Shown here: positions 50,206 through 58,768 of the stretch, piece by piece
Numbering within the stretch: the first letter of the stretch is position 1
Layout: the number at the start of each line of letters is the position of its first letter
The notes under the pieces: model-generated
Database searches by the model: none
What the model saw: the letters and a program-made list of their open reading frames with translations, nothing else
Told to the model about the DNA's origin: nothing
Assembly: GCA_003140215.1 (NCBI GenBank)
Contig: PLJL01000001.1
Span: 688,535-752,534, forward strand
Reading direction: 5' to 3'
From: Vulcanimicrobiota bacterium
Lineage (GTDB): Bacteria > Vulcanimicrobiota > Vulcanimicrobiia > Vulcanimicrobiales > Vulcanimicrobiaceae
Length of the DNA stretch: 64,000 nt
Program-made: the position numbers and the translations under genes

Positions 50206-52602
50206 TCACTTGAGCCGGCCCGACCGCACGCTGTAGAGCAGCGTGTACGTGCGCGGCGGGAGCAGACTCGGTACCGGGACGTACGTCCCGCCGCCCCGCA
50301 GCGCGAGCGGCTGCGCGAACTCCCGTGTCGCGAACAGCCCGGTGTCGGCGTTGAACAGGTTGTTGGCGAACAGCGAGAGCCTGCCGCGCGGCGCGGTCCA
50401 GGTCACCCCTGCCGCGACCGCGACGTACGAGCTCAGCGCGTTTTGGTTGTTGGCCGAGGTCCAGGTGCCGTTGACGACCCACTCCAGCGCGGCTTTGGGC
50501 TGCTGTGCGTCCAGCAGCAGGGCGGCCTTGTGCAGCGGCCGGTACGGCAGCTGCGCGCCGAGCCCGAAGATGCTCCCGGGGAAGAGCAGCCGCGGGTCGC
50601 TCGAGGCCAGGGTCGCACCGCTGATCGAGTAGCTCGGCAAAGCGATCACGGATCGGCCGAGCACGATCTGACCCGAGGCGTCGACGCCGCGGTAGCGGAC
50701 CGTGACGCCGGAGATTTGCTCGGTGACGTACACCCGGCCCGGGTCGAAGGCTTGCGCGCCGCAGATCGCCGGCTGCTGCCAGAAGGTCGCGATTTGGGCC
50801 AGGTATCCGGGCGGCAGGGCACCCGGCGCCAGCGCCGACAACGGGAACTGCGCCCCGATCGACCCGCCCCGGTCAGTGTAGTCGTAGGCCCGTATGCGCA
50901 CCGTACCGCGCCGGCCGCGGCGGCTGTAGCTGATCGCCGCCGAGCTCTGCGACCCGGTGGCCGGCGGATCGGCCGGACCGTCGACGCGCACTTCCTGCGC
51001 CGAACAGTCGTACGTCCCGCGCGCCGGGTCGCCGAAGAGGCCGAAGAAGACGTTGTTCGAGCCGTTGCCGTAGTTGCCGATGTCGAACGACAGCGTCTCT
51101 TGACGCGACGGGGTGAGCGTGACGTTGAGGTCGGCGGCGCTGCGGTTCTGCGACAAGCTGACGTTGCTGCCGTAGCCGACGGTCGCGCTCCAGCGGTCGG
51201 AAAACTTCAGCGTGTCGGCGATGACCGTGTAGCCGTAGCGGCTGGTGCTGGGCGAGACGCCGCCGAACCGCCCCGTCACGATCGAGTGCCCGTGCCCGTT
51301 GAACGTCCCGACGTTGGCGATGAGCGTGTGCCGGTGCAATCCCAGCGTCGCATACGTGAAGATCCCCGCGCCGCCGCCCGAGGAGTCGGCGCGGTACGGC
51401 GACGGAATCCCCGCCACCACCCGGGCCAGCTCGTTGTCGACGCTGTTGAACGTGTTCGCGAAGCCGTTCGCCGACACGATGACGTTGCCGATCTGGCCTT
51501 GCATCCCGAAGGTTCCCTGATGCGACGCGACGCGAATCGACGCATCGGGGCCGTAGCCGCAGGGCAGCGCCGTGGTGAACTGATCGCACAACGGTGAGGA
51601 CCGGCTCGTCCCCGCGAGATACCCAGCGTTGAGGGTGATGCGCCCGAGGTTGTAGCGCAATTTCATGAAGTCGCCGGTGCGGTCGTAGGCGCCGTCGTGG
51701 ACGTACGTTTGACCGCTCGTGTCCTCGAAGCGCAGCCCGGTCAGGATGCTGTCGCCGCCGCGCACCGCATGCTGCAGCGCGATGCCGAGCTTGTGGTAGC
51801 CGCCGCTCAGCGAGACCTGCGCGCTGCTGCGCTCGTATCCGCCGTAGGAGGCCGAGAGCTGCGACTGCCAGGTCTTGGTCGGCTCGAGCGTGCGGAAGTT
51901 CACCGCCCCGCCCACGCCGCCGAATCCGAAGCCGCTGTCGGTGCTGACGCCGGTGGACAGATCGGCGGCGACGGACTGCAGGGCGCCGGCCGCGCCGCCC
52001 AAGAGCGGCACGCCGCCCGCGCTGGCGATCGTGTTCGAAGCGTTGCGCAACGAGATCGACAGCGTCCCCATCTGCTGATCTTGGCTGACCGAGATGCCGG
52101 CGATCTTGTCGAGCGCATCGGCGAGGTTTTCGGAGATGCGGCGGATCGGGTTGCCTTCGTCGACGTCGACGCTGCTCACCGAGACCGGCGGCCGCGCCTG
52201 CACGCGCCCGATCTCGACGAGCGTACTCGGAGCCGCGCTGGGGCCCGGCGCGGCCGGCGTCTTGGCCCCGGCCCGCTGCAAGACGATGCCGACGATCTTG
52301 CGCCGCCCGGCGAGCGCCTCCACCTCGTCGACATCGACGCCGAGGTAGCCGTTGAGCGCGAGTCGCAGCCGGTAGAGTCCCGGCTCGACGTCGGTGAACC
52401 GCAGTTTACCGTCGCTGGGGGTCAGCGCCGTCGCGTTGAGCGGGCCGCTGATGTAGACGCGCACGTTGGACAGCGCCTTGCCGGCGGCGTCGACGACGCG
52501 CACTTCGATCTCGGCGGGCGCGGTCTGCGCGCGCGCGATCGAGGGCACGGCGAAGGAGAGGAGCGCGGCGACGAGCGCCGCCGCAAACGACCGTGCACCC
52601 AT
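50206..52602 (-). CDS. TonB-dependent receptor with carboxypeptidase-regulatory-like domain (receptor 3)
   Basis: A 798-residue outer-membrane receptor. The signal peptide ends SIARAQ (about residue 26). A carboxypeptidase-regulatory-like domain follows (IEVRVVDAAGKALSNVRVYI to about 105), then the plug (LADALDKIAGISVSQD, MGTLSISLRNASN, FGFGGVGGAVNFRTLEPT) and a barrel. Several Cys occur in predicted loops (LCDQFTTALPCGYG). The gene begins 48 bases downstream of nanE on the same strand, so it is probably the last gene of the preceding catabolic operon and may import its substrate. The cox operon starts 143 bases further on. Confidence 0.9.
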   Translation of the reverse strand: MGARSFAAALVAALLSFAVPSIARAQTAPAEIEVRVVDAAGKALSNVRVYISGPLNATALTPSDGKLRFTDVEPGLYRLRLALNGYLGVDVDEVEALAGRRKIVGIVLQRAGAKTPAAPGPSAAPSTLVEIGRVQARPPVSVSSVDVDEGNPIRRISENLADALDKIAGISVSQDQQMGTLSISLRNASNTIASAGGVPLLGGAAGALQSVAADLSTGVSTDSGFGFGGVGGAVNFRTLEPTKTWQSQLSASYGGYERSSAQVSLSGGYHKLGIALQHAVRGGDSILTGLRFEDTSGQTYVHDGAYDRTGDFMKLRYNLGRITLNAGYLAGTSRSSPLCDQFTTALPCGYGPDASIRVASHQGTFGMQGQIGNVIVSANGFANTFNSVDNELARVVAGIPSPYRADSSGGGAGIFTYATLGLHRHTLIANVGTFNGHGHSIVTGRFGGVSPSTSRYGYTVIADTLKFSDRWSATVGYGSNVSLSQNRSAADLNVTLTPSRQETLSFDIGNYGNGSNNVFFGLFGDPARGTYDCSAQEVRVDGPADPPATGSQSSAAISYSRRGRRGTVRIRAYDYTDRGGSIGAQFPLSALAPGALPPGYLAQIATFWQQPAICGAQAFDPGRVYVTEQISGVTVRYRGVDASGQIVLGRSVIALPSYSISGATLASSDPRLLFPGSIFGLGAQLPYRPLHKAALLLDAQQPKAALEWVVNGTWTSANNQNALSSYVAVAAGVTWTAPRGRLSLFANNLFNADTGLFATREFAQPLALRGGGTYVPVPSLLPPRTYTLLYSVRSGRLK

Positions 52603-52650
52603 CCCGCCAGGGTTCGTGCCGCCGGGCGGCGGGCCTGTGCGCTTCGCGCC

Positions 52651-53331
52651 CTACCGTACCTTCGGCGTCGCGGCGACGAAGCGGCGCACGAGCGCGTCGA
52701 CGTTGGTGATCGCGGTGCCGACGACCACGGCGTCGGCGCCGGCGGCGAAGGCGGCACGCACGTCGTCGGGCGAGCTGACGCCGCCTTCGCACACGGCGAA
52801 GGTACCGCTCGCGGCGCACGCTCGCACGAGCTCCAGCGCCGGCAACGACTCGTCGCGCGTGGCCGCGGTGTACCCGCACAACGTCGTCGCCACGATGTCG
52901 GCGCCGGCGGCCACTGCACGGCGCACGTCCTCGGCGGTCGAGCAGTCGGCCATCGCCAGGCGCCGGTGCGCGTGAATCGCCGCCACGACGGCCCCGACAT
53001 CGCGGCCGTCGGGGCGCGCGCGACCGGTCGCATCGAAGGCGACGATCTCGGCTTGGGCGGCGACGACCTCGGCGATCTCGCGCTCGGTCGGCGTGATGTA
53101 CGGCTCGAAGCCCGCGTAGGCGCGCTTGACGATCCCGACGATCGGCGTTGCGACGGCGCGGCGCGCCGCACCCAGGCGGGCCGAGCCTTCCACCCGCACG
53201 CCGGCGGCGCCGTTGGCGACCGCCGCCCGGCACAGCAGCGCGATCGCTTCAGGCGCCTCGAGCACCGACCCGGCGTCGGCTTGCACCGACACGATCAAGC
53301 CGCCACGCAGCGCTTCGAGCACGGGCGTCAT
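52651..53331 (-). CDS. nanE: N-acetylmannosamine-6-phosphate 2-epimerase
   Basis: A 226-residue TIM-barrel enzyme converting ManNAc-6-P to GlcNAc-6-P. NanE-family segments are GGLIVSVQADAGS, the catalytic-Lys stretch TPIVGIVKRAYAGFEPYITPT (Lys69; in family members KRDYPGSEVFITPT), IVAFDATGRARPDGRD, and the phosphate-binding EGGVSSPDDVRAAFAAGADAVVVG. The ATG overlaps the stop of the kinase gene (ATGA), tying it to amino-sugar phosphate metabolism. Confidence 0.88.
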   Translation of the reverse strand: MTPVLEALRGGLIVSVQADAGSVLEAPEAIALLCRAAVANGAAGVRVEGSARLGAARRAVATPIVGIVKRAYAGFEPYITPTEREIAEVVAAQAEIVAFDATGRARPDGRDVGAVVAAIHAHRRLAMADCSTAEDVRRAVAAGADIVATTLCGYTAATRDESLPALELVRACAASGTFAVCEGGVSSPDDVRAAFAAGADAVVVGTAITNVDALVRRFVAATPKVR

Positions 53332-54263
53332 GCTTCGACGACGCGGTCCGGTACGGGGAGATCGGCGTCGGCGAAGGCCAGGAGCGCCGCGCCGACCGCG
53401 GCGTCGTAGCGCGGGCGCACCGCCGGCGCCTGGGGCGCCACGACGCCGAGCTGCTCGCGCGTGCGCGCGAAAAAGGCATCGTTGCGAAACGCGCCGCCGC
53501 ACAGCGCGACGGGGACGGAGCGCCCCGCCAGTTTCAGCCGGGCGATCGCGACGCCGGCCAGCTCGGCGAGCGCGCCCGCGGCCCCGGCGACGATCGCGGA
53601 GGCGTCGGGATCGCCCAACCGGGCCGCGTCGTGAACCACCCGCGCGAACGCTGCCAGCTCGCCGCGCGTGACACGGCCGAGCTGCGCCGCGGTCGCAAGA
53701 TCGCGCAGATCGCGGCGGTCGAAGTACGCCAGGGCGGCGTCGCCGAGCGGGCTGCGCGCCCCGCGATCGTCGGCCGCCATCGCGCGTGCGAGCGCGTCCC
53801 GCGCGACCGCGAACCCGCTCCCCTCGTCGCCGAACAAAAAGCCCCAGCCGCCGACGCGCACCGACGCCCCCGCGCCGTCCTCACCGTACGCAACCGAACC
53901 GGTTCCGGCGATGACCGCGATCGCTGGACGCGCATGCACCGCGCCGGCCAGCGCGATCGGCGCATCATGCGCCAAGCGTACGTGCGCGCTCGCGAAGACC
54001 GGCGGCGCGCCGTCGAAATCGTCGTCGTAGCCCGACAGCCCGACGTGCACCGCCTCGAGCGGCGTATCGCGCACCAAGCCGGCGGCCTCGAGCGCAGCGC
54101 TCAGCGCCGCGGCGCACGCATCGGCGCACTTGCGCGAACCGGGCGGCTCGTCGACGTGATCCGCCGGACCCGCCGTACCGCGCCCGAGCACGACGCCGTC
54201 CGCATCGACCACCACCGCGGTCGTCGACGATTGCCCCGCATCGATCCCCGCCACGTAGCGCAT
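53328..54263 (-). CDS. BadF/BadG-family ATPase, N-acetylglucosamine/muramic acid kinase-like
   Basis: A 311-residue ASKHA-fold kinase. The N-terminal phosphate loop is YVAGIDAGQSSTTAVVVD, and the second is VIAGTGSVAYG followed by GGWGFLFGDEGSGFAVARDAL, the hallmark of the GlcNAc kinase/BadF family. Being overlapped with nanE supports phosphorylation of an N-acetylhexosamine, giving GlcNAc-6-P or ManNAc-6-P. The ATG at 54263 is preferred; a TTG two codons upstream overlaps the previous stop. Confidence 0.88.
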   Translation of the reverse strand: MRYVAGIDAGQSSTTAVVVDADGVVLGRGTAGPADHVDEPPGSRKCADACAAALSAALEAAGLVRDTPLEAVHVGLSGYDDDFDGAPPVFASAHVRLAHDAPIALAGAVHARPAIAVIAGTGSVAYGEDGAGASVRVGGWGFLFGDEGSGFAVARDALARAMAADDRGARSPLGDAALAYFDRRDLRDLATAAQLGRVTRGELAAFARVVHDAARLGDPDASAIVAGAAGALAELAGVAIARLKLAGRSVPVALCGGAFRNDAFFARTREQLGVVAPQAPAVRPRYDAAVGAALLAFADADLPVPDRVVEA

Positions 54264-54265
54264 TT

Positions 54266-54541
54266 TCAAGGCGCACTCAGGAGCATGTCGGCATACGCGT
54301 CGGCGGCGCGCTCGCGCGCGGCGTGATTCGCGATCCGCGGCACCTCGCCGATCGCTTCGCGGTGATGGTAGAGCTCATGCGCGATCGCCCGCTCGACGTC
54401 GCCCGCGACGCGCTCGTCAACGCGAATCGTCGGTCCGGCCGGATCGTACTCGGCGACGAGCCGCGCCGTACCCCAGTCGCCGAGATCGGCGCGTTCGATG
54501 CGCAGCCCGTACGCGGCGGCGAGTGCGCGGACGTCAGGCAT
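54266..54541 (-). CDS. ImmA/IrrE-like small HExxH metallopeptidase
   Basis: A 91-residue protein with a zinc-protease motif His55-Glu56-x2-His59 (AIAHELYHH) and a downstream acidic helix (ERAADAYADMLL) that can supply the third ligand. This matches the core of ImmA/IrrE-type (COG2856) metallopeptidases without extra domains. The ATG at 54541 has GAAGGG seven bases upstream, provided by a dispersed repeat. Its neighbours are an FAD oxidoreductase and a GlcNAc-kinase-like gene; no phage repressor target is nearby. Confidence 0.75.
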   Translation of the reverse strand: MPDVRALAAAYGLRIERADLGDWGTARLVAEYDPAGPTIRVDERVAGDVERAIAHELYHHREAIGEVPRIANHAARERAADAYADMLLSAP

Positions 54542-54580
54542 CCTTCGACCCTTCGACAAGCTCAGGGCTCAGGACAGGCT
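54542..54580. repeat. Dispersed REP-like element (CTTCGACAAGCTCAGG type)
   Basis: The segment contains CCCTTCGACAAGCTCAGG followed by GCTCAGGACAGG. From general knowledge, this resembles a short element that recurs, often as inverted copies, in many GC-rich bacterial genomes. Only this copy was noticed in the window. It supplies the TGA stop of the FAD oxidoreductase (54569-54571) and the GAAGGG ribosome-binding site of the HExxH gene. Confidence 0.55.
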
Positions 54581-55930
54581 GGCTGCGGCGCGGCGCAGGT
54601 CGACGCCGTCGCGCAGTAACCGTTCGCGCAGCAGCCACGTGTCGAGACGCCGCGGCGAGACGCCGGCCTGGACCGAGAGCGCCGCGGCGGTGCCGGCGGC
54701 CTGGCCCAACGTCATGACCGTCGGCGTCAGACGCGTCGAGGCGAGCGCCTCGTGCGTGGTCGAGATGCAACGCCCGGCGACGAGCAGATCGTCGACGCCG
54801 AGCGGGACGAGGCAGCGATACGGGATCTCGTACGATGTTCCGGGCGCCAGGCGCTGGGTCGCCGTGCCGCTCCCGGCCGGGTTGTGGATGTCGATCGGAT
54901 AGGCGCTGCGCGCGACGGCATCCTCGAAGCTGCGCGCCTGCAACACGTCTTGCGCGGTCAGCGTGTACTCGCCGACGATGCGGCGCGATTCGCGCACGCC
55001 GATCTGCGTCGCGGTGGCGGCGATGCGGGCGTTCGCGAAACCGGGCACGTCGCGGCGAAAGAACTCGAGCAGTTGCATCACCTGCGCGCGCGCTTCGACC
55101 TCGGCCCGGGTCAGGTCGTCGGGATCGAGCGGATCGATGCCGACCACGCGGGTCATGTTCACGGTGACTTCGTCGGCGTACGGCGTGGCGAAGAACGACA
55201 CCAGCTCGCGCGGCACGGTCACGGAGCCGCGTTCGCGCGCCGCGTTCCAGAGTTCGTAGAGTCCGGCCACCGCCGTCAGTGCCTCGGGCGTGCGCTCGTG
55301 CGTCTTGAGCGCGCTGCGCATCTGCTCGGGCCGTTGGCGCACGTAGGCCGACAGCGCGGCAAGGTCGACGTGCGAGAGCCGGAACATCAGCGACGCGGGC
55401 TGCACGCGGCCGCGGGCGTCGCCCTGCTGCGTCGGTACGCCGGCGCTCGCAGCGACGTAGGCGTCGGCGGTGGCATCGATCGTGCGCCGCGCGCGCACCT
55501 CGCGCGTCCCGGCGACGGTCGCGAAGCGCGCTCCGGCGACGCGTCCGTCCTCCACGATCGCGTCGAGAAACCAGGCGTGGAGCAAGAGGGCGACGCCGCT
55601 TTCGCCCATCATCTCGAACAACAGCGCCTTGTGGATCTCGGGATCGAACGGCGTGATCGTCGGCACGTAGTCCGACGCGTCGTGCAGGTGGCCCGGCGAG
55701 CCGCCGCGAGCGACGAGCCGCTCGACCATCTCTTGCGCGATCCCGCCCACGATGCGGTCGTCGCCGGAATGGAACGTCATCCATGGCCCGACCATCGACG
55801 CGGTCGCCGTTCCGCCCAGAAATCCGTAGCGCTCGACCAAGAGCACCCGCGTGCCGCAGCGCGCAGCCGCGAGCGCGGCGGCGCAGCCCGCGTTCCCTCC
55901 ACCGACGACGAGGACGTCGTAGTCGCGCAT
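54569..55930 (-). CDS. FAD-dependent oxidoreductase (FAD_oxidored family)
   Basis: A 453-residue flavoprotein. The N-terminus DYDVLVVGGGNAGCAAALAAAR is a Rossmann FAD site, followed by VLLVERYGFLGGTATASMVGPW, typical of the PF12831-type oxidoreductases, and RRTIDATADAYVAASAGVP. A C-terminal VAGRCISTTHEALASTR then MTLGQAAGTAAALSVQ closes the FAD site. Substrate unknown. It lies 43 bases downstream of the HyuA gene in the eight-gene run. Its last bases fall within the dispersed repeat at 54542-54580. Confidence 0.87.
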   Translation of the reverse strand: MRDYDVLVVGGGNAGCAAALAAARCGTRVLLVERYGFLGGTATASMVGPWMTFHSGDDRIVGGIAQEMVERLVARGGSPGHLHDASDYVPTITPFDPEIHKALLFEMMGESGVALLLHAWFLDAIVEDGRVAGARFATVAGTREVRARRTIDATADAYVAASAGVPTQQGDARGRVQPASLMFRLSHVDLAALSAYVRQRPEQMRSALKTHERTPEALTAVAGLYELWNAARERGSVTVPRELVSFFATPYADEVTVNMTRVVGIDPLDPDDLTRAEVEARAQVMQLLEFFRRDVPGFANARIAATATQIGVRESRRIVGEYTLTAQDVLQARSFEDAVARSAYPIDIHNPAGSGTATQRLAPGTSYEIPYRCLVPLGVDDLLVAGRCISTTHEALASTRLTPTVMTLGQAAGTAAALSVQAGVSPRRLDTWLLRERLLRDGVDLRRAAASLS

Positions 55931-55973
55931 CACGGTTGCCTTCGCGCACCCGGCGGGCCGCTCCCCGCCGCGG

Positions 55974-58022
55974 CTAGGCGCGCTTCGGCACCACGACCAG
56001 GACGATCGCCTCGGCGGCGTCGACACCGGCCAGCTCGTCGCGCACGAGCCCCGTGATCTGCGCGCTCTCGGCCATGCCGGCAAACTCGCCGATGCGCCCG
56101 GCACGCAACACGAACACGTCGGGCAGCGCGCGGCCGACGTCACCGAACGTCGTCTGCTCGTCGATCGCGCGCGCCAGCACGCGCTCGACGTCGGCCGCGC
56201 ACGTCGCGTACGTCACGGCGCCGGCGAGCAGCAACCGCACGACGCCGCGCTCGTCCACCACCGCCGTGTCGGTCGCCGAGGCGATCGCCGCCAGCCCGCT
56301 GGTACGCGCGATCACGCGCAGCGCCGCAGCGCCGCTGCGCAGATGGATCGCCGCGGCCGCGAGCTGCGCCGATTCGTCGGCAGTCCCGCGGGACTGCGCG
56401 CCCTCGACCAGCGCCGTCGCGCCCGAGGCGGTCGCACGGACGCGGTTGCGCGCCGTGTCGACTTCGACCACGACCTCGATGCGGTCCGGTGCCGCGCCCG
56501 AAGCGACGGCGGCGTCGATGGCCTCGCGGCGGATGCGCGCCAGATCCCGCGGCGCGGGATCGACGATCGTGCGTTCGACGACGTCGCGCACGAGCGCCAA
56601 GGCGACGCCGAGCGGCGAGATGACCTGCGCATCTCGCGCGATGCGGTAGGTGAAGCCCAGTTTGCCGGCGGCGTACGGGATCAGTGCCGCGGCACCGCCA
56701 CCGCCGCCGACCAGCACGACGTTGGTGCGCTCGAGCGCGTAGTCCGCGATCAGCTCGTCGAGCGTGGCGCGCAGACGGTCCGTCGCGCGGTCCAGGATCG
56801 CCCGGGCCAGCTCGTCGGCGGAGATCCCCAACGCCGTCCCGACAACGCCGCACGCCAACCGTGCGGCGTGTGCGTCCCCCTGCGCGAACGCACCGGCCGG
56901 AACGACGCCCAGCACGTTGGCGGCACAGGTCGGCGTGATCGCAATGCGGGTCCCGTCGGCCGCGACGACTGCCGCGTAGCCGCTCGCCAGATCGGCGCGC
57001 GCGTCCGCCAGCAGCGCCGCGTCGCTGAACGCCGCGTACCGGTAGCCCGCGATGTGCGCGGAACGCGGCCCGACGTCGGTCACCCGGCCACCGCTGATGC
57101 GCGCCAGCGAGCCACCGGCGACGGCGATGGTGCGGACGTCGAGCGTGCGCAACAGCGTGCGGTGCCCGCCGATGCGCGCCGGCCGCATCTGCGGCTGGCC
57201 GCGCCGGATCACCGAGCAGTCCGCACTGGTCCCGCCGACCTCGACGAAGATCCCGTCGGTGACGTTCTCGTGGAACAGCGCGCCGGCGATGCCTGCCGCC
57301 GGCCCCGACAGCATGGTGAGGATCGGACGCCGCTCGACCTCGGCCACGTCCATCACGCCGCCGTCGCTGCGCATGATCATGAGCGGTGCCGGGATGCGCG
57401 CCGCCGTGACGGCCTGGGCGGTGACGCGCGCCGTGCGCAGCATGCGCGGCAAGATCGCGGCGTTGAGCGCGGCGGTGCGCGTGCGCGCGCGCAGCCCGTA
57501 CTGCGACGACACCTCGGCGCCGCTGGTCGCCGCGAAGCCGCCGCCGCGAGCCGCAGCGACGAGCGCGCCCTCGCGCACGGGCGCGTCGACGCCGAACGGT
57601 GCGCTCACGGCGACCGCCTCGACGCCCGCCGCGCGCAACGCGTCGAGTACGTCCGGGTCGCGGCCGTCGAACCAGTCCGGCGCGAAGCGAATCCCTTCGG
57701 CGAGCGGGAAGGGCGCGAACCGCGCGAAGAGCCGCGCCACCGGTCCGCCCAGCGTGACCACGCCGACCTTGGCGACGTCGCCTTCGAGCAGCGCGTTGGT
57801 CGCCTGGGTGGTCGAGTGCGCGATGAACGCGATCGCCGCCGGGTCGATGCCGGGCTCACCCAGGATGCGTTCGAGCCCGGTCACGATCCCCGCAGCGACG
57901 CCGTCGGCATGCGCGTGCGTCGTCGGCACCTTGACCGACGCCACGAGCTCGCGCGTCGCCGCATCCACCGCGACGACGTCGGTGAACGTTCCGCCGACGT
58001 CGATCCCGATGCGAAGTTTCAA
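55974..58022 (-). CDS. HyuA-type hydantoinase/oxoprolinase subunit A
   Basis: A 682-residue ASKHA-fold protein of the N-methylhydantoinase A/acetone carboxylase beta family. It starts KLRIGIDVGGTFTDVVAVD, then HSTTQATNALLEGDVAKVGVVT, GPAAGIAGALFHEN and VEVGGTSADCSVI, all family markers. Such subunits use ATP to open cyclic amides (hydantoins, 5-oxoproline), normally with a HyuB partner, which is absent here. The TTG start overlaps the preceding TGA (TTGA). Standing alone, its exact reaction is uncertain. Confidence 0.9.
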   Translation of the reverse strand: MKLRIGIDVGGTFTDVVAVDAATRELVASVKVPTTHAHADGVAAGIVTGLERILGEPGIDPAAIAFIAHSTTQATNALLEGDVAKVGVVTLGGPVARLFARFAPFPLAEGIRFAPDWFDGRDPDVLDALRAAGVEAVAVSAPFGVDAPVREGALVAAARGGGFAATSGAEVSSQYGLRARTRTAALNAAILPRMLRTARVTAQAVTAARIPAPLMIMRSDGGVMDVAEVERRPILTMLSGPAAGIAGALFHENVTDGIFVEVGGTSADCSVIRRGQPQMRPARIGGHRTLLRTLDVRTIAVAGGSLARISGGRVTDVGPRSAHIAGYRYAAFSDAALLADARADLASGYAAVVAADGTRIAITPTCAANVLGVVPAGAFAQGDAHAARLACGVVGTALGISADELARAILDRATDRLRATLDELIADYALERTNVVLVGGGGGAAALIPYAAGKLGFTYRIARDAQVISPLGVALALVRDVVERTIVDPAPRDLARIRREAIDAAVASGAAPDRIEVVVEVDTARNRVRATASGATALVEGAQSRGTADESAQLAAAAIHLRSGAAALRVIARTSGLAAIASATDTAVVDERGVVRLLLAGAVTYATCAADVERVLARAIDEQTTFGDVGRALPDVFVLRAGRIGEFAGMAESAQITGLVRDELAGVDAAEAIVLVVVPKRA

Positions 58023-58768
58023 GCGCCGTCGGCGCCGGCGTCGCCCGCCACGACGATCGTGCGCATGATCATCGCGATGCGGCCGTCTCGCGCGTGTTGC
58101 GCGACCAGCGCCCGGATCTCGTCGTGGAGCGCCGCGGCCGGCGCCCCGGCTTTGGGGAGATACGACGTGCTCTGCGCGCGCGCCAGCACGCCCTCGAGGT
58201 CGAGCACGTGCTCGTTGCGCACCTCGACGCGGCGCCGTGCATGCCACCCTTCGAAGGCGGCGAACGCCGCGAGCCCGTCGGCACGACGGCGCTCGGTCTC
58301 GTCGGTCCGATAGCGCCGCACGATGCCGCCGTATGCGGCGGTGAACGGGTCGCGCTCGTCGCGCTCGTTGTACACCACCGCAGCGCGCCCGCCCGGCCGC
58401 AGGATGCGAACCATCTCGCGCAACGCCGCGGCGTGGTCGAACCAGTGGAACGCCTGAAAGGCGGTGACCAGATCGATCGACGCCTCCTCGAGCCCGGTGG
58501 CCTCGGCGGTGCCGGCGAGCCAGCTGACGCGCGGGTGCGGTTCCGCGGCGTCGCGCATCGCTTGGTTCGGCTCGAGCGCCAAGACGGTCGCGCCCCGGTC
58601 GGCCAGCAACCGCGATGAGATCCCCGTCCCGGCGCCCAGGTCGGCGGCGACGACGTCGTGCGCGTCGCCTAGCCCCTCGAAGAGCACGTCGATCGCCGCG
58701 GCCGGATATCCGGGCCGGCCTGCGACGTACGCGTCGGCACACCCGGTGAAGCGTTCGGTGAAGCTCAC
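58019..58768 (-). CDS. Class I SAM-dependent methyltransferase
   Basis: A 249-residue methyltransferase. Motif I is VVAADLGAGTGISSRLLAD, followed by TVLALEPNQAM, VSWLAGTAEATGLEEASIDLVTAFQAFHWF and the post-motif RILRPGGRAAVVYNERD. This is the Methyltransf_11 pattern, common to many small-molecule methylases, so the substrate is open. GTG start; four-base overlaps with both neighbours make it an integral part of the operon. Confidence 0.88.
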   Translation of the reverse strand: MSFTERFTGCADAYVAGRPGYPAAAIDVLFEGLGDAHDVVAADLGAGTGISSRLLADRGATVLALEPNQAMRDAAEPHPRVSWLAGTAEATGLEEASIDLVTAFQAFHWFDHAAALREMVRILRPGGRAAVVYNERDERDPFTAAYGGIVRRYRTDETERRRADGLAAFAAFEGWHARRRVEVRNEHVLDLEGVLARAQSTSYLPKAGAPAAALHDEIRALVAQHARDGRIAMIMRTIVVAGDAGADGA

